The notes beneath the pieces were generated by a model, which saw only the letters and a program-made list of their open reading frames with translations, was not told where the DNA came from and ran no database searches. The position numbers were made by a program, and so were the translations under genes. Shown here in pieces: positions 34,936 through 43,085 of a stretch of DNA of 64,000 bases. The DNA is taken from positions 333,329 through 397,328 of the forward strand of contig CAJYJH010000033.1 of NCBI GenBank assembly GCA_913775265.1, given 5' to 3'. This DNA is from an uncultured Mucilaginibacter sp. Its GTDB lineage: Bacteria; Bacteroidota; Bacteroidia; Sphingobacteriales; Sphingobacteriaceae. The first letter of the stretch is position 1; each line of letters begins with the position of its first letter.

Positions 34936-36033
34936 TTATCTTACCGTTTTTCTGCGGTTTTTGATGTAGTCTTCAAATATGTATTCGCCTAAACCGGTGA
35001 GGGAGCTGTAAAACGCACGTCCGCCGTTGGTTTCGGTAAACTTACGCACAAATTGTTGCAGGTATGGGTCGCGCGCAATCATAAAGGTCGTGATCGGAAT
35101 TTTTAACCGTTTGCACTGGGCCGCCATATTAAGCGTTTTGTTCACCACCTTACGGTCCAAACCAATACTGTTTTTATAATACTTGGTGCCTTCTTTTAAG
35201 CAAGTTGGCTTACCATCGGTAATCATAAAAATTTGCTTGTTATGCGTTTTACGACGACGTAACAAATCGGTAGCCAGTTCGAGGCCGGCATAAGTATTGG
35301 TATGGTAGGGGCCAACCTGCAAGTATGGTAAATCCTGCAAGTTGATCGGCCATGCATCGTTACCAAAAACTACAATATCCAAAGTATCTTTCGGATACTT
35401 AGTGCGGATCAGTTCTGCTAAGGCCATGGCCACTTTTTTGGCCGGCGTAATACGGTCCTCTCCGTATAAAATCATGGAGTGCGAAATGTCAATCATCAAC
35501 ACAGTAGAGGTAAGGGTTTTATAATCCATTTCCTCTACCTCCAAATCGCGCTCGGTCATCATAAAATCGCCGATACCATGGTTAACCTGCGCGTTGTGAA
35601 TAGATTGCGTCATATCAATCTGATCCAAGCTGTCGCCAAACTCAAATTCGCGGCGTTCTGAATTTTTTTCATCGCCTTGCCCCGATTGAGGTGAGCGGTG
35701 ATTACCCTTGCCGGATTTTTTAAGCTTGCCAAATATTTCTTCGAGCGCCGACTGACGTATGCTTTGCTCAGTTTTGGCCGTAATATTAAAATTGCCTTGT
35801 TGCTGGTCTTCTGTTAAATAGCCTTTTTGTTTAAGATCGTCAATAAAATTACCCATGCCGTAATCGTCATTGGTAATATTGTATTGCTTATCCAGTTCAT
35901 TCATCCAGGTTAAAGCTTCGCCAGCATCGCCCGATGTATAATTGAGCAATTCCAGAAACAGCTTTAACAACTCATCAAATCCCCCTTTCGGAATTTCCCG
36001 GGGTGTAAATTTAGAAAACCCAAAACCACGCAT
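34936..36033 (-). CDS. VWA domain protein, partner of the MoxR-like ATPase
   Basis: 365 residues. The N-terminal helical region (about 1-125) is charged; the von Willebrand factor A domain (about 173-360) has a complete MIDAS site: DISHS (D182, S184, S186), a Thr in HTNTYAGLELA and Asp in MITDGKPT. It has no signal peptide, so cytoplasmic. It is encoded directly before the ATPase gene on the same strand, the usual pairing for metal-insertion or complex-remodelling systems. The 161-base gap upstream (36034-36194) holds nothing I recognise. Confidence 0.87.
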   Translation of the reverse strand: MRGFGFSKFTPREIPKGGFDELLKLFLELLNYTSGDAGEALTWMNELDKQYNITNDDYGMGNFIDDLKQKGYLTEDQQQGNFNITAKTEQSIRQSALEEIFGKLKKSGKGNHRSPQSGQGDEKNSERREFEFGDSLDQIDMTQSIHNAQVNHGIGDFMMTERDLEVEEMDYKTLTSTVLMIDISHSMILYGEDRITPAKKVAMALAELIRTKYPKDTLDIVVFGNDAWPINLQDLPYLQVGPYHTNTYAGLELATDLLRRRKTHNKQIFMITDGKPTCLKEGTKYYKNSIGLDRKVVNKTLNMAAQCKRLKIPITTFMIARDPYLQQFVRKFTETNGGRAFYSSLTGLGEYIFEDYIKNRRKTVR

Positions 36034-36194
36034 AGATGCACCTTTCTTAGTATAAATTAACGTATTAATTTCCGTTAAAGTTTACTGGGTAGTGTTATAA
36101 ACTGCCCGATCATTATAATAAACAGAATTGTATGACAATTGAACGAATGGTTTAAATTGTGCCAACAGCTTGCTAAACTAAAGTAACACTTAGG

Positions 36195-37067
36195 TTAGTT
36201 TATCTGTAACAAATCACTCGGATAAGTCGGATTTGCACCGCGCTGACTGGCTACAAATGCTCCCACCTTACATGCTTTATCCAGTATTTGAGGGATTGGT
36301 TGCTCATTTAGCAAGCCTGCAACTAACGTGGCCAAAAAGGCATCGCCTGCACCTACAGTATCAGCAACCTTTACATCAACACCTTCATGTTCGTAAAACT
36401 CACCGTCGTGCCAAATGATGGCCCCATTTTCGCCACGCGTAACGCAGATGGTATGAGTATGGAACTTACCATGGAACTCCATAATTTTATCCTGTAATGA
36501 TCCGCTGTTACCATGAATGAGTAAGTTAGCTTCGTCCTCGTTCATCTTTACCACATTGGCTAAAGCAGCAAGCGTTTCAATGGTATCCAACTCGTAATGC
36601 GGTGCACGCAGGTTAACATCAAATACCCTGATGGGGATGGTAAAGTCACTTAAGATGTTCAACAGCGTAGCACGGGTTACCCGTTCTCTACAAGCCAAAC
36701 TGCCAAAAACAATGGCACCTGTTTGGGCTGCCTGTTGCAATAGCTCGTCAGTAGGTTTAACGTTATCCCATGATACGGGCTGCGGAATGGTATAGGTTGC
36801 ATGGCCACCTTCATCAAGCTTAACGGTAACCTCACAGGTAGGCAAATTACGGTCGTGTTGCAAATATTGTAGCTGCAGGTTTGCCTGTTGCAGTTCCTGC
36901 TCTAATTCTGCGCCCGAAGCATCAGTGCCGATGCTACTCACGATAAAAGCATCAGTGCCTTGCTGTATTAAGTGCTGGGCTACGTTAAGTGGTGCGCCAC
37001 CTACCTTTTTGCCGTCGCCAAAAGTGTCCCACAAAACCTCGCCGAAGCATAATGTTGATTTGCTCAT
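36195..37067 (-). CDS. PfkB-family sugar kinase (fructokinase-like)
   Basis: 290 residues. The N-terminal substrate-binding GGAPLNVAQHL and the C-terminal DTVGAGDAFLATL (base Asp242) are PfkB signatures; ICVTRGENGAII is the ATP-side strand. Fructose is the likely sugar from the overall resemblance to Bacteroidota fructokinases, but no transporter or sugar gene is nearby to confirm it. It is divergent from nth across a 208-base gap that contains a promoter-core match and a small palindrome. Confidence 0.85.
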   Translation of the reverse strand: MSKSTLCFGEVLWDTFGDGKKVGGAPLNVAQHLIQQGTDAFIVSSIGTDASGAELEQELQQANLQLQYLQHDRNLPTCEVTVKLDEGGHATYTIPQPVSWDNVKPTDELLQQAAQTGAIVFGSLACRERVTRATLLNILSDFTIPIRVFDVNLRAPHYELDTIETLAALANVVKMNEDEANLLIHGNSGSLQDKIMEFHGKFHTHTICVTRGENGAIIWHDGEFYEHEGVDVKVADTVGAGDAFLATLVAGLLNEQPIPQILDKACKVGAFVASQRGANPTYPSDLLQIN

Positions 37068-37086
37068 ATTTAATCTGATGAAAGCG

Positions 37087-37094
37087 CAAATCTA
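37087..37094 (-). promoter_or_regulatory. Possible promoter core for the PfkB kinase gene
   Basis: TAGATTTG on the minus strand matches TAnnTTTG, 19 bases before the ATG. No TTG lies at a standard spacing. Confidence 0.35.
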
Positions 37095-37113
37095 AACAAG
37101 ATTTAATAAGGTG

Positions 37114-37127
37114 ATTTGTTTACAAAT
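37114..37127. promoter_or_regulatory. Palindrome in the pfkB-nth divergent region
   Basis: ATTTGT-TT-ACAAAT, a perfect 6-bp inverted repeat about 20 bases upstream of the kinase promoter core. It may be an operator; AT-rich chance occurrence is possible. Confidence 0.25.
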
Positions 37128-37275
37128 ATTTGTGCAAAGCATTTGTGTTTGTCGATTATCATAATTGCATTTAATAAATTGTAAACGAGTTAATTATATT
37201 CAGCATAAGTAAAGTTCGCTAATTTGCATAATAAAACATTTTCATTAGTCGGTGAGTAGTTGTTAGCAGACGATT

Positions 37276-37938
37276 ATGAAAAAGGATTTTGATATTGAGG
37301 ATATGCTCGACCGTATTGCAAAACTGATGGTGCAATATCCTAAAGCTGCTATGTTTCAGTTATATGACGAAGGTTATATGTCGATGTTTGAGCAACTGCT
37401 GTCTTGTATCATCTCCATCCGTACACTTGATGAAGTGTCTATCCCGGTATCACAAAAACTTTTCGCTCATGCCCGCACACCCGAGCAATTGTTGAAGCTT
37501 TCTCCACAGGACTTAGAGAATATTTTACATGGTTCGTCTTACAACGGACAAAAGGCTTACACCATGTTAGGTATAGCGCAAACCGCTGTAGAACAATATA
37601 ACGGTGAGTTGCCGGCAGACTACGATGCATTAATTGCTCTAAAAGGTGTAGGACCGAAGTGTGCCAACCTGGCTTTAGGCATTGCCGCCCAAAAGCCCGC
37701 TATCAGCGTAGACAGCCATGTGCATCGGGTTGTAAACCGTTGGGGATTGATAAAAACTACGCAACCCGAAAAAACAGTGCTGGCTTTAGAAAAGCTGGTG
37801 CCACAACATCGGTGGATCGACATTAACCGGCTGCTGATGCCTTTCGGCAAATTTCACTGCACCCATCATCAACCCAAGTGTACTACCTGCCCGTTATTAG
37901 ACTACTGCCGACAAGTAGGGGTGGGGAAGTTTAGTTGA
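37276..37938 (+). CDS. nth: Endonuclease III family DNA glycosylase/AP lyase
   Basis: 220 residues. The helix-hairpin-helix region ALKGVGPKCANLAL carries the catalytic Lys128, and VDSHVHRVVNRWG carries Asp146. The C-terminal 4Fe-4S cluster has the spacing Cys-x6-Cys-x2-Cys-x5-Cys (CTHHQPKCTTCPLLDYC). The segment that is LLSAQTTD in the E. coli enzyme reads LLSCIISIRTLDE, so the intercalating Gln is not evident; this is a diverged clade. It probably removes oxidised pyrimidines. It is followed by a repeat region. Confidence 0.88.
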   Translation: MKKDFDIEDMLDRIAKLMVQYPKAAMFQLYDEGYMSMFEQLLSCIISIRTLDEVSIPVSQKLFAHARTPEQLLKLSPQDLENILHGSSYNGQKAYTMLGIAQTAVEQYNGELPADYDALIALKGVGPKCANLALGIAAQKPAISVDSHVHRVVNRWGLIKTTQPEKTVLALEKLVPQHRWIDINRLLMPFGKFHCTHHQPKCTTCPLLDYCRQVGVGKFS

Positions 37939-38078
37939 CTGGTTGGTTTGTTGATTAGTTCACTTGTTCGGTAGTTAATTAGTGAATAGTTTGAAAATAT
38001 AATAAACAAATTTATATGAGTCAACTTGCTCAATGAACCAATGAACCAATGAACCAATGAACCAATGAACCAATAAAC
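37933..38078. repeat. Intergenic repeat: octamer tandem array within a large imperfect inverted repeat
   Basis: From 38031 there are five perfect copies of CAATGAAC and a sixth variant CAATAAAC ending at 38078, directly against the stop of the cupin-like gene. The upstream part (37933-38000) is rich in degenerate reverse-complement words (GGTTGGTTTG, TTAGTTCACTTG), and AGTTGACT at 37933-37940 pairs with AGTCAACT at 38019-38026. The whole could fold into a long imperfect hairpin between convergent genes. Confidence 0.8.
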
Positions 38079-38960
38079 CTACTTTGGTTCCCCGGCGGCT
38101 AAAGCTGCGTTTGCACGTTTAACAGCTAATTCTTCTTTCCAGCTCATGTAACGGGTTTGGTAGCGTTTTTTCAAAAAGCTATCAAAGTTGCGTTGTATAG
38201 TTAAGTTGTATAAACTTTTGGCTTTAATACCCCATGATTTATCCCAGGCACGCAACGAAATAGAGAACGATCCGTCTAAATATTTCATCCAGTGCCAAAA
38301 ACCTGTAGGCATAAACAGGGTGTCACCATGTTCTAAAATAGTTTCCTGCCCTTCAATGCCATCCAGTGCCGGAAATCTTGAAAAATCCGGGTTTTCAATA
38401 TCGTAATCTTCCAATGCATAAGTAGCAAACGGAATGCAATACAAGCGCTCTTTCCACTTATAATCAAACAACATCACATGCTTACGGCCTTGAAAATGGG
38501 TATGAAAGATGTGCGCCAGGTCAATATCATAGTGCAAAAACGTAACAGAACCTGCACCTCCAAAAAACATGTTGGGGTATTTATCCAGAAAGCCGCCCAT
38601 TAAATCTTTAGGTGAGCGGTAGTCGTTTAATAAACCGGGCGCGTGTTTTATAGGGTCAAATAAAAATATACGCAGGTCGGTAGGCTCTTTTTGTATCAGA
38701 TCAATGTAATCGCCAAATTTCATTTCGGCTGCCGAGGCATTGATGGGTTTGCTTGGGTCAGCTTTGGAACTATCATATAAAGGAACAATCTGGTCGCCAA
38801 CAGTTTCTTTCAAATATTCAAATGTCCATTTTTGTAAAGCCGGCCAGCTTTCGGTGGCCTTGCGGATCACAAGCGGTTTACGCGGATTTAAATAATTGTT
38901 AATGAAATCTTCTTTAGAAATATGGTCAACCCGATCAATCGGAGATAGTATCAAACCCAT
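38079..38960 (-). CDS. Cupin-like (JmjC-type) domain protein
   Basis: 293 residues, Cupin_8/JmjC-like 2-oxoglutarate dioxygenase fold. The iron-ligand candidates are HYDIDLAHIFH (HxD) and the distal His in MPTGFWHWMKY. The N-terminus NYLNPRKPLVIRKATESWPAL is typical of this group. It may hydroxylate a protein or small molecule; the substrate is unknown. A promoter-core match lies at 38984-38991. Its 3' end abuts the octamer repeat. Confidence 0.85.
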   Translation of the reverse strand: MGLILSPIDRVDHISKEDFINNYLNPRKPLVIRKATESWPALQKWTFEYLKETVGDQIVPLYDSSKADPSKPINASAAEMKFGDYIDLIQKEPTDLRIFLFDPIKHAPGLLNDYRSPKDLMGGFLDKYPNMFFGGAGSVTFLHYDIDLAHIFHTHFQGRKHVMLFDYKWKERLYCIPFATYALEDYDIENPDFSRFPALDGIEGQETILEHGDTLFMPTGFWHWMKYLDGSFSISLRAWDKSWGIKAKSLYNLTIQRNFDSFLKKRYQTRYMSWKEELAVKRANAALAAGEPK

Positions 38961-38983
38961 AGCAATAACATCAATTTAACATA

Positions 38984-38991
38984 CAAATCTA
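38984..38991 (-). promoter_or_regulatory. Possible promoter core for the cupin-like gene
   Basis: TAGATTTG on the minus strand, 23 bases before the ATG at 38960, fits TAnnTTTG. No clear -33 TTG. Confidence 0.35.
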
Positions 38992-39045
38992 ACCAAAATT
39001 AAAGCCGGGCGCTTAAATAGTTTGTTTTTGAAATGTACCTGACAT

Positions 39046-39076
39046 AAGAAAGCCCGGCGCTCAGGGCTGCCGGGCT
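39046..39076 (-). terminator. Terminator after the fasciclin gene
   Basis: A GC-rich 8-bp stem AGCCCGGC/GCCGGGCT (39051-39058 with 39069-39076); on the minus strand the stem is followed by TTTCTTAT. Confidence 0.75.
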
Positions 39077-39101
39077 CATATAAAGTGATATAAAATGCCG
39101 C

Positions 39102-39650
39102 TTAGTTAGGCATTAACACAGTGTTAACTACGTGGATTACACCGTTTTTCTGAAACACATCAGCAATGGTTACCCAAGATTTGCCGCCTTTTTCGTCAAC
39201 CAAATAGATTTTTTTTCCATTGGCCATAGCGGTTAAAGTGCCACCACTCACCGTTTTTAATTCGGCTTTACCGTTACCAGCTTTAATTTTAGCCATTAGA
39301 TCGGCAGCGCTTACTTTGCCTGCAACCACATGGTAGGTTAAAATTTTGGTAAGCGTTGCTTTATTTTCTGGTTTTAGCAGATTAGCTACGGTACCTTGTG
39401 GTAATTTATCAAAAGCCTCGTTGGTTGGTGCAAAAACAGTGAATGGGCCTGCACCTTTCAAAGTTTCAACCAAGCCTGCTGCTTTAACTGCAGCTACCAG
39501 GGTGGTATGGTCTTTTGAATTTACGGCGTTATCAACAATATCTTTGGTTGGGTACATAGGTGCGCCACCCACCATTACAGTTTGCGCATAGCTTGCAGAC
39601 GCGGTTGCCATAGCTACTAAAGCAAAAGCCGCAATTAATAATTTTTTCAT
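39102..39650 (-). CDS. Exported fasciclin (FAS1) domain protein
   Basis: 182 residues. A signal peptide ([22 protein letters not shown]) is followed by one FAS1 domain with its conserved blocks: [26 protein letters not shown] and [14 protein letters not shown] at the C-terminus. It is a secreted or periplasmic adhesion-like protein. A TAnnTTTG match lies at 39758-39765, about 110 bases upstream. It is a lone gene. Confidence 0.92.
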   Translation of the reverse strand: MKKLLIAAFALVAMATASASYAQTVMVGGAPMYPTKDIVDNAVNSKDHTTLVAAVKAAGLVETLKGAGPFTVFAPTNEAFDKLPQGTVANLLKPENKATLTKILTYHVVAGKVSAADLMAKIKAGNGKAELKTVSGGTLTAMANGKKIYLVDEKGGKSWVTIADVFQKNGVIHVVNTVLMPN

Positions 39651-39757
39651 GTTCGTTTAAGTTTGATATGAAGAAATTACGGCTTATGGTGTTGAACGGA
39701 TTTTAAGATTGCTAAAACTTGTTAAAGCCTGTGGTAGTAAGTACTTTCCGCAAAAAA

Positions 39758-39765
39758 CAAAACTA
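39758..39765 (-). promoter_or_regulatory. Possible promoter core for the fasciclin gene
   Basis: TAGTTTTG on the minus strand fits TAnnTTTG; it would give a leader of about 100 bases. No -33 TTG is visible. Confidence 0.35.
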
Positions 39766-39791
39766 AGGACGTTTAAATTTCGTAACGTGCG

Positions 39792-40922
39792 CTACGCGTT
39801 ATTAAAAAAAAGTTCGGCAGCAATGTGGTCGGCATACAACTTACCTGCCGGTGTAAGGGTGAATGTTTGCTCTTGCTGAGTAAGCCAACCGTTATCTATA
39901 AAAGCTTGCGCTTCCTTTTTTATGATAGTCGATGTGCCTCTTTCAATGCTTTCCAGTTTTTCCAAGCTAAATCCCCACATTGTACGGATCGACGTCATAA
40001 TATATTCATTCAGGCGGTTTTCAGTGGTTAGCGTTTCCAGCTCAGCGGGGATGTTATTCTCGGATAAACTTTTAAGATAGAGCGCATTGTTGGCTACATT
40101 CCATTGTCGCGCATCTCCGTTAAAAGAATGTGCAGATGGTCCAATGCCTACATATGGTATGCCTTTCCAATAGTTGGAGTTATGCTGTGAATGCTTGCCC
40201 GGCTTGCCAAAGTTGGAAATTTCGTAATGCTCGAAGCCTTGTTCCTGCATCCTATGCATCAGGTATACAAACTGCTCGGCGCTTTGGGCATCATTTACCG
40301 GAGGCGATTGCTTTTTTTTAATTTGCGAGGCCAGCGCAGTGCGCGGTTCAACGGTCATGGAGTAGGCCGACAGGTGCGGAATGTTTAACGAGAATAAAGT
40401 ATTCAAATTTCGCTCCCATTTATCAGCACTTAGCAATGGGTAACCATAAATCAGGTCGGCCGTTATATTTTCGAAACCGGCATCCTGCACTCTTTTGATG
40501 GATGTTTCAGCCTCAGCCGCGCGGTGCGCGCGGTTCATCCACACTAAATCTTCATCAAAAAAAGATTGTATACCAATGCTAAAGCGATTGATGGCGGTTT
40601 GCCGTAGCTGCAAAACTTTGTCCTGACTTAAATCATCTGGATTAGCTTCCAATGTAATTTCGGCACCAGAACTTACCTGGTGGTGCTTGGCCATAGTTTC
40701 AAGCAAAAAATTTATCTGACTGGCATCAAGTACTGAGGGGGTGCCACCGCCAAAGTAAATGGTTTCGATCAACGCATTATCCAGATAGGATTTCTGCAAC
40801 TCAATTTCCTGAGCCAAAGCCTGAATAATGGCTCCCCGGTTTTTCTGAGAAGTGCTGAAATGAAAATCACAGTAATGACAGGCTTGCTTGCAAAAAGGGA
40901 TGTGAATGTAGATACCTGCCAT
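39792..40922 (-). CDS. hemW: HemW-type radical SAM heme chaperone
   Basis: 376 residues from the ATG at 40920-40922; the 8 residues before it in the open frame are not family-like, whereas MAGIYIHIPFC is the standard start. The radical-SAM cluster is CKQACHYC, followed by YFGGGTPS and ITLEANPDD. It lacks the extra features of true coproporphyrinogen dehydrogenase HemN, so it is better called HemW, which inserts heme into respiratory proteins. This suits a genome with many cytochromes. Confidence 0.92.
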   Translation of the reverse strand: MAGIYIHIPFCKQACHYCDFHFSTSQKNRGAIIQALAQEIELQKSYLDNALIETIYFGGGTPSVLDASQINFLLETMAKHHQVSSGAEITLEANPDDLSQDKVLQLRQTAINRFSIGIQSFFDEDLVWMNRAHRAAEAETSIKRVQDAGFENITADLIYGYPLLSADKWERNLNTLFSLNIPHLSAYSMTVEPRTALASQIKKKQSPPVNDAQSAEQFVYLMHRMQEQGFEHYEISNFGKPGKHSQHNSNYWKGIPYVGIGPSAHSFNGDARQWNVANNALYLKSLSENNIPAELETLTTENRLNEYIMTSIRTMWGFSLEKLESIERGTSTIIKKEAQAFIDNGWLTQQEQTFTLTPAGKLYADHIAAELFFNNA

Positions 40923-40929
40923 TGAGATG

Positions 40930-40961
40930 CAAAGATACATTTGCACAGCAATACCTTACAA
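40930..40961 (-). promoter_or_regulatory. Promoter of hemW, giving an almost leaderless message
   Basis: On the minus strand, TTG (40959-40961), a 21-base spacer, TATCTTTG (40930-40937). The ATG follows 7 bases after the core, so transcription would start at or within a base or two of the start codon. Confidence 0.5.
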
Positions 40962-41046
40962 GGGTATATAGACAGGCTAAAGTAAATATGTACGTTATGC
41001 TTATGGTTAGCTTTCGTTATTTATAGTGTACTTGCCCGTATCGTTA

Positions 41047-41075
41047 TTGGTATTGAAGATTTTTGGATATTTTTG
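41047..41075 (+). promoter_or_regulatory. Promoter of the DUF4271-hemD unit
   Basis: TTG (41047-41049), an 18-base spacer, TATTTTTG (41068-41075), a close match to the Bacteroidota consensus 23 bases before the ATG at 41099. Confidence 0.6.
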
Positions 41076-41098
41076 CAGCTCAGGTATAAAAGCGGTTA

Positions 41099-42091
41099 AT
41101 GATATTGATTAAAAAGCTATTTCTTATTTGGTTTTTGTTGATAGGTGGAGCAGTTTATGCTCAAACAGATTCGGCAGAACTAACGCCGCAGCCCGATACC
41201 TTACCTAAAAAAAGATATTATCAGCCCCCGTCCGCAGCAGGAACGCTGCTCGATTCGGTAGCTAATGCCCTTGCTCATCATGACCAGTTCGTTGGCGACT
41301 CGCTGGCAATGGTATTTATTAAAAAGCCAGATTCTTTAAGGCATAACCAGTTTTTAGATAGCATGCTTAAAACGAGGATAGCTACTGATTATAATTTTTT
41401 AAGTCAATCCGGGCAACGCAGGGGGGTGTTGCGGGAAGGCAGCAGCCGCCGCACACGCGACCAGTGGGTAATCGTCATTATAGCTTCGTTGCTGGTGTAT
41501 ATGGCTGTTCTTAACCGGGCTATGAGTAAAGACATCAGTAACGTGCTGCAATCTTTTTATAACAACCGTATTCTATCGCAGGTGAGTAAGGAGGAGGGGA
41601 TATTAAATTCCTGGACATTTCTGGGGCTTTTTATTCTGTTTGGATTTACGTTTGGGTTGTTCTTATATCAGCTTACAGCTTACTATGAGGTTTTTTACAG
41701 TATCAGCGGTATTGAGCTTTTTGGATCATTTGCTTTTTTGATTATTGTACTATTTGCAGTAAAGTTATTAGTGCTCCGCTTTATTGGGTTTGTGTTTAAC
41801 ATCAACCGTTTGGTGGGCGAATATATATCCATACTTTATCTTACTTATTTTAACATTACGTTTGTGTTTTTGCCAGTGTCGTTGTGCTTTAGTTTGATGG
41901 CTGCACGGTATATACCTTTTGTACTCGGATTAGCCCTGGTATTGGTTATTGTAATATTTGTGTGGCAGTATTTACGCAGCAGCGTTAATATTATTTCGAG
42001 TTTTAAGTTTCATAAGTTTTATTTATTTACCTATCTTTGTGCCCTTGAAATTTGCCCAATTTTAATATTGATAAAGGCACTGAATAATTAA
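41099..42091 (+). CDS. DUF4271 integral membrane protein
   Basis: 330 residues. A signal peptide (ending VYAQ) and a proline-rich periplasmic segment (about 25-115) precede six or so helices from about 124 to 325. The pattern SVNIISSFKFHKFYLFTYLCALEICPILIL at the C-terminus is characteristic of DUF4271. Function is unknown, but in Bacteroidota it often precedes hemD, as here, with 26 bases between them. Confidence 0.86.
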   Translation: MILIKKLFLIWFLLIGGAVYAQTDSAELTPQPDTLPKKRYYQPPSAAGTLLDSVANALAHHDQFVGDSLAMVFIKKPDSLRHNQFLDSMLKTRIATDYNFLSQSGQRRGVLREGSSRRTRDQWVIVIIASLLVYMAVLNRAMSKDISNVLQSFYNNRILSQVSKEEGILNSWTFLGLFILFGFTFGLFLYQLTAYYEVFYSISGIELFGSFAFLIIVLFAVKLLVLRFIGFVFNINRLVGEYISILYLTYFNITFVFLPVSLCFSLMAARYIPFVLGLALVLVIVIFVWQYLRSSVNIISSFKFHKFYLFTYLCALEICPILILIKALNN

Positions 42092-42117
42092 TACTTAGGT
42101 AGTTAGACAAATACAAA

Positions 42118-42876
42118 TTGGAAGATAGAAAGAAAAAGGTTAAGAGTATACTGGTTACTTTACCTAAACCTGAAAACGACAAAAATCCATATGCTGAACT
42201 GGCTAAGAAATTAAACTTAAAAATTGATTTCAGGTCTTTTATTCATGTGGAGGGCGTTCCTGCCAAAGACTTTCGTAAAGACAAAATTAACCTGGCCGAT
42301 TTTACTGCCGTTATTTTTACCAGCCGCAACTCTGCCGATCATTTTTTCCGCATCTGCGAAGAAATGCGTTTTGACGTTCCTGCAGATATGAAATACTTCT
42401 GTTTGTCGGAAACTATTGCCTTGTATCTTCAAAAATATATTCAGTATCGTAAGCGTAAAATATTTTTTGGTAAGCAAACCGCTGCTGACTTAGCAGAAGT
42501 ATTAAAAAAGCATTCCAGCGAGAAATTTTTATACCCGTGCTCGGATGTTGCTGCGGAGGAGACTCAAAAATTTCTGACCGAGAACGGTTATAACTTTACC
42601 CCGGCGGTATTGTTCCGCACGGTATGCAGCGATCTTTCTGATCTGGCTGAGGTATTTTATGATGTTATTGCCTTCTTTAGTCCGTCGAGTATTTTATCAT
42701 TATACCAAAACTTTCCTGATTTTAAACAAAATAATACCCGTATTGCAGCATTTGGCGCTACCACGCATAAAGCGGTGCTGGAGGCCGGACTGATACTGGA
42801 TATCCCTGCACCTACTCCTGGTGCTCCATCCATGACCATGGCTATTGAGCAATATGTAAAGCAGGCCAACAAGTAA
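42118..42876 (+). CDS. hemD: Uroporphyrinogen-III synthase
   Basis: 252 residues. A TTG at 42118 is the best start: an in-frame stop lies at 42100-42102, there is no ATG in the N-terminal region, and the protein aligns from about VKSILVTLPKPENDKNPY. Family stretches include SRNSADHFFRICEEM, FCLSETIALYLQKYI and AAFGATTHKAVLEAGL. It closes hydroxymethylbilane to uroporphyrinogen III for heme. The gap after it (42877-43085, 209 bases) holds two small hairpins (42937-42958, 42973-42988) but no clear terminator T run or promoter. Confidence 0.88.
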   Translation: MEDRKKKVKSILVTLPKPENDKNPYAELAKKLNLKIDFRSFIHVEGVPAKDFRKDKINLADFTAVIFTSRNSADHFFRICEEMRFDVPADMKYFCLSETIALYLQKYIQYRKRKIFFGKQTAADLAEVLKKHSSEKFLYPCSDVAAEETQKFLTENGYNFTPAVLFRTVCSDLSDLAEVFYDVIAFFSPSSILSLYQNFPDFKQNNTRIAAFGATTHKAVLEAGLILDIPAPTPGAPSMTMAIEQYVKQANK

Positions 42877-43085
42877 AAAATATTTCTTCATTAGCAACTT
42901 CATCGGTTTAATTCCCGTATAAGTCACCATGTCTCGCAAATACTTTCACTAGTATTTGGCGAATTATACTTTGCATCACTTTTGATGCGGTAGAAAATAT
43001 AATTTTTATTTTAAAGAAAATAAAAATTTAATATTGCGCAAGTATATTAGACATGATGAACTTTTAAACAGGAATTACGAGAAGA

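Noticed and set aside
38031..38078. Octamer array as a possible CRISPR
   Set aside because: Units are 8 bases with no spacers; it is a simple tandem repeat.
42937..42988. Two small hairpins before gldK as a riboswitch
   Set aside because: Short stems without conserved riboswitch features and far from the gldK start; no T run either.
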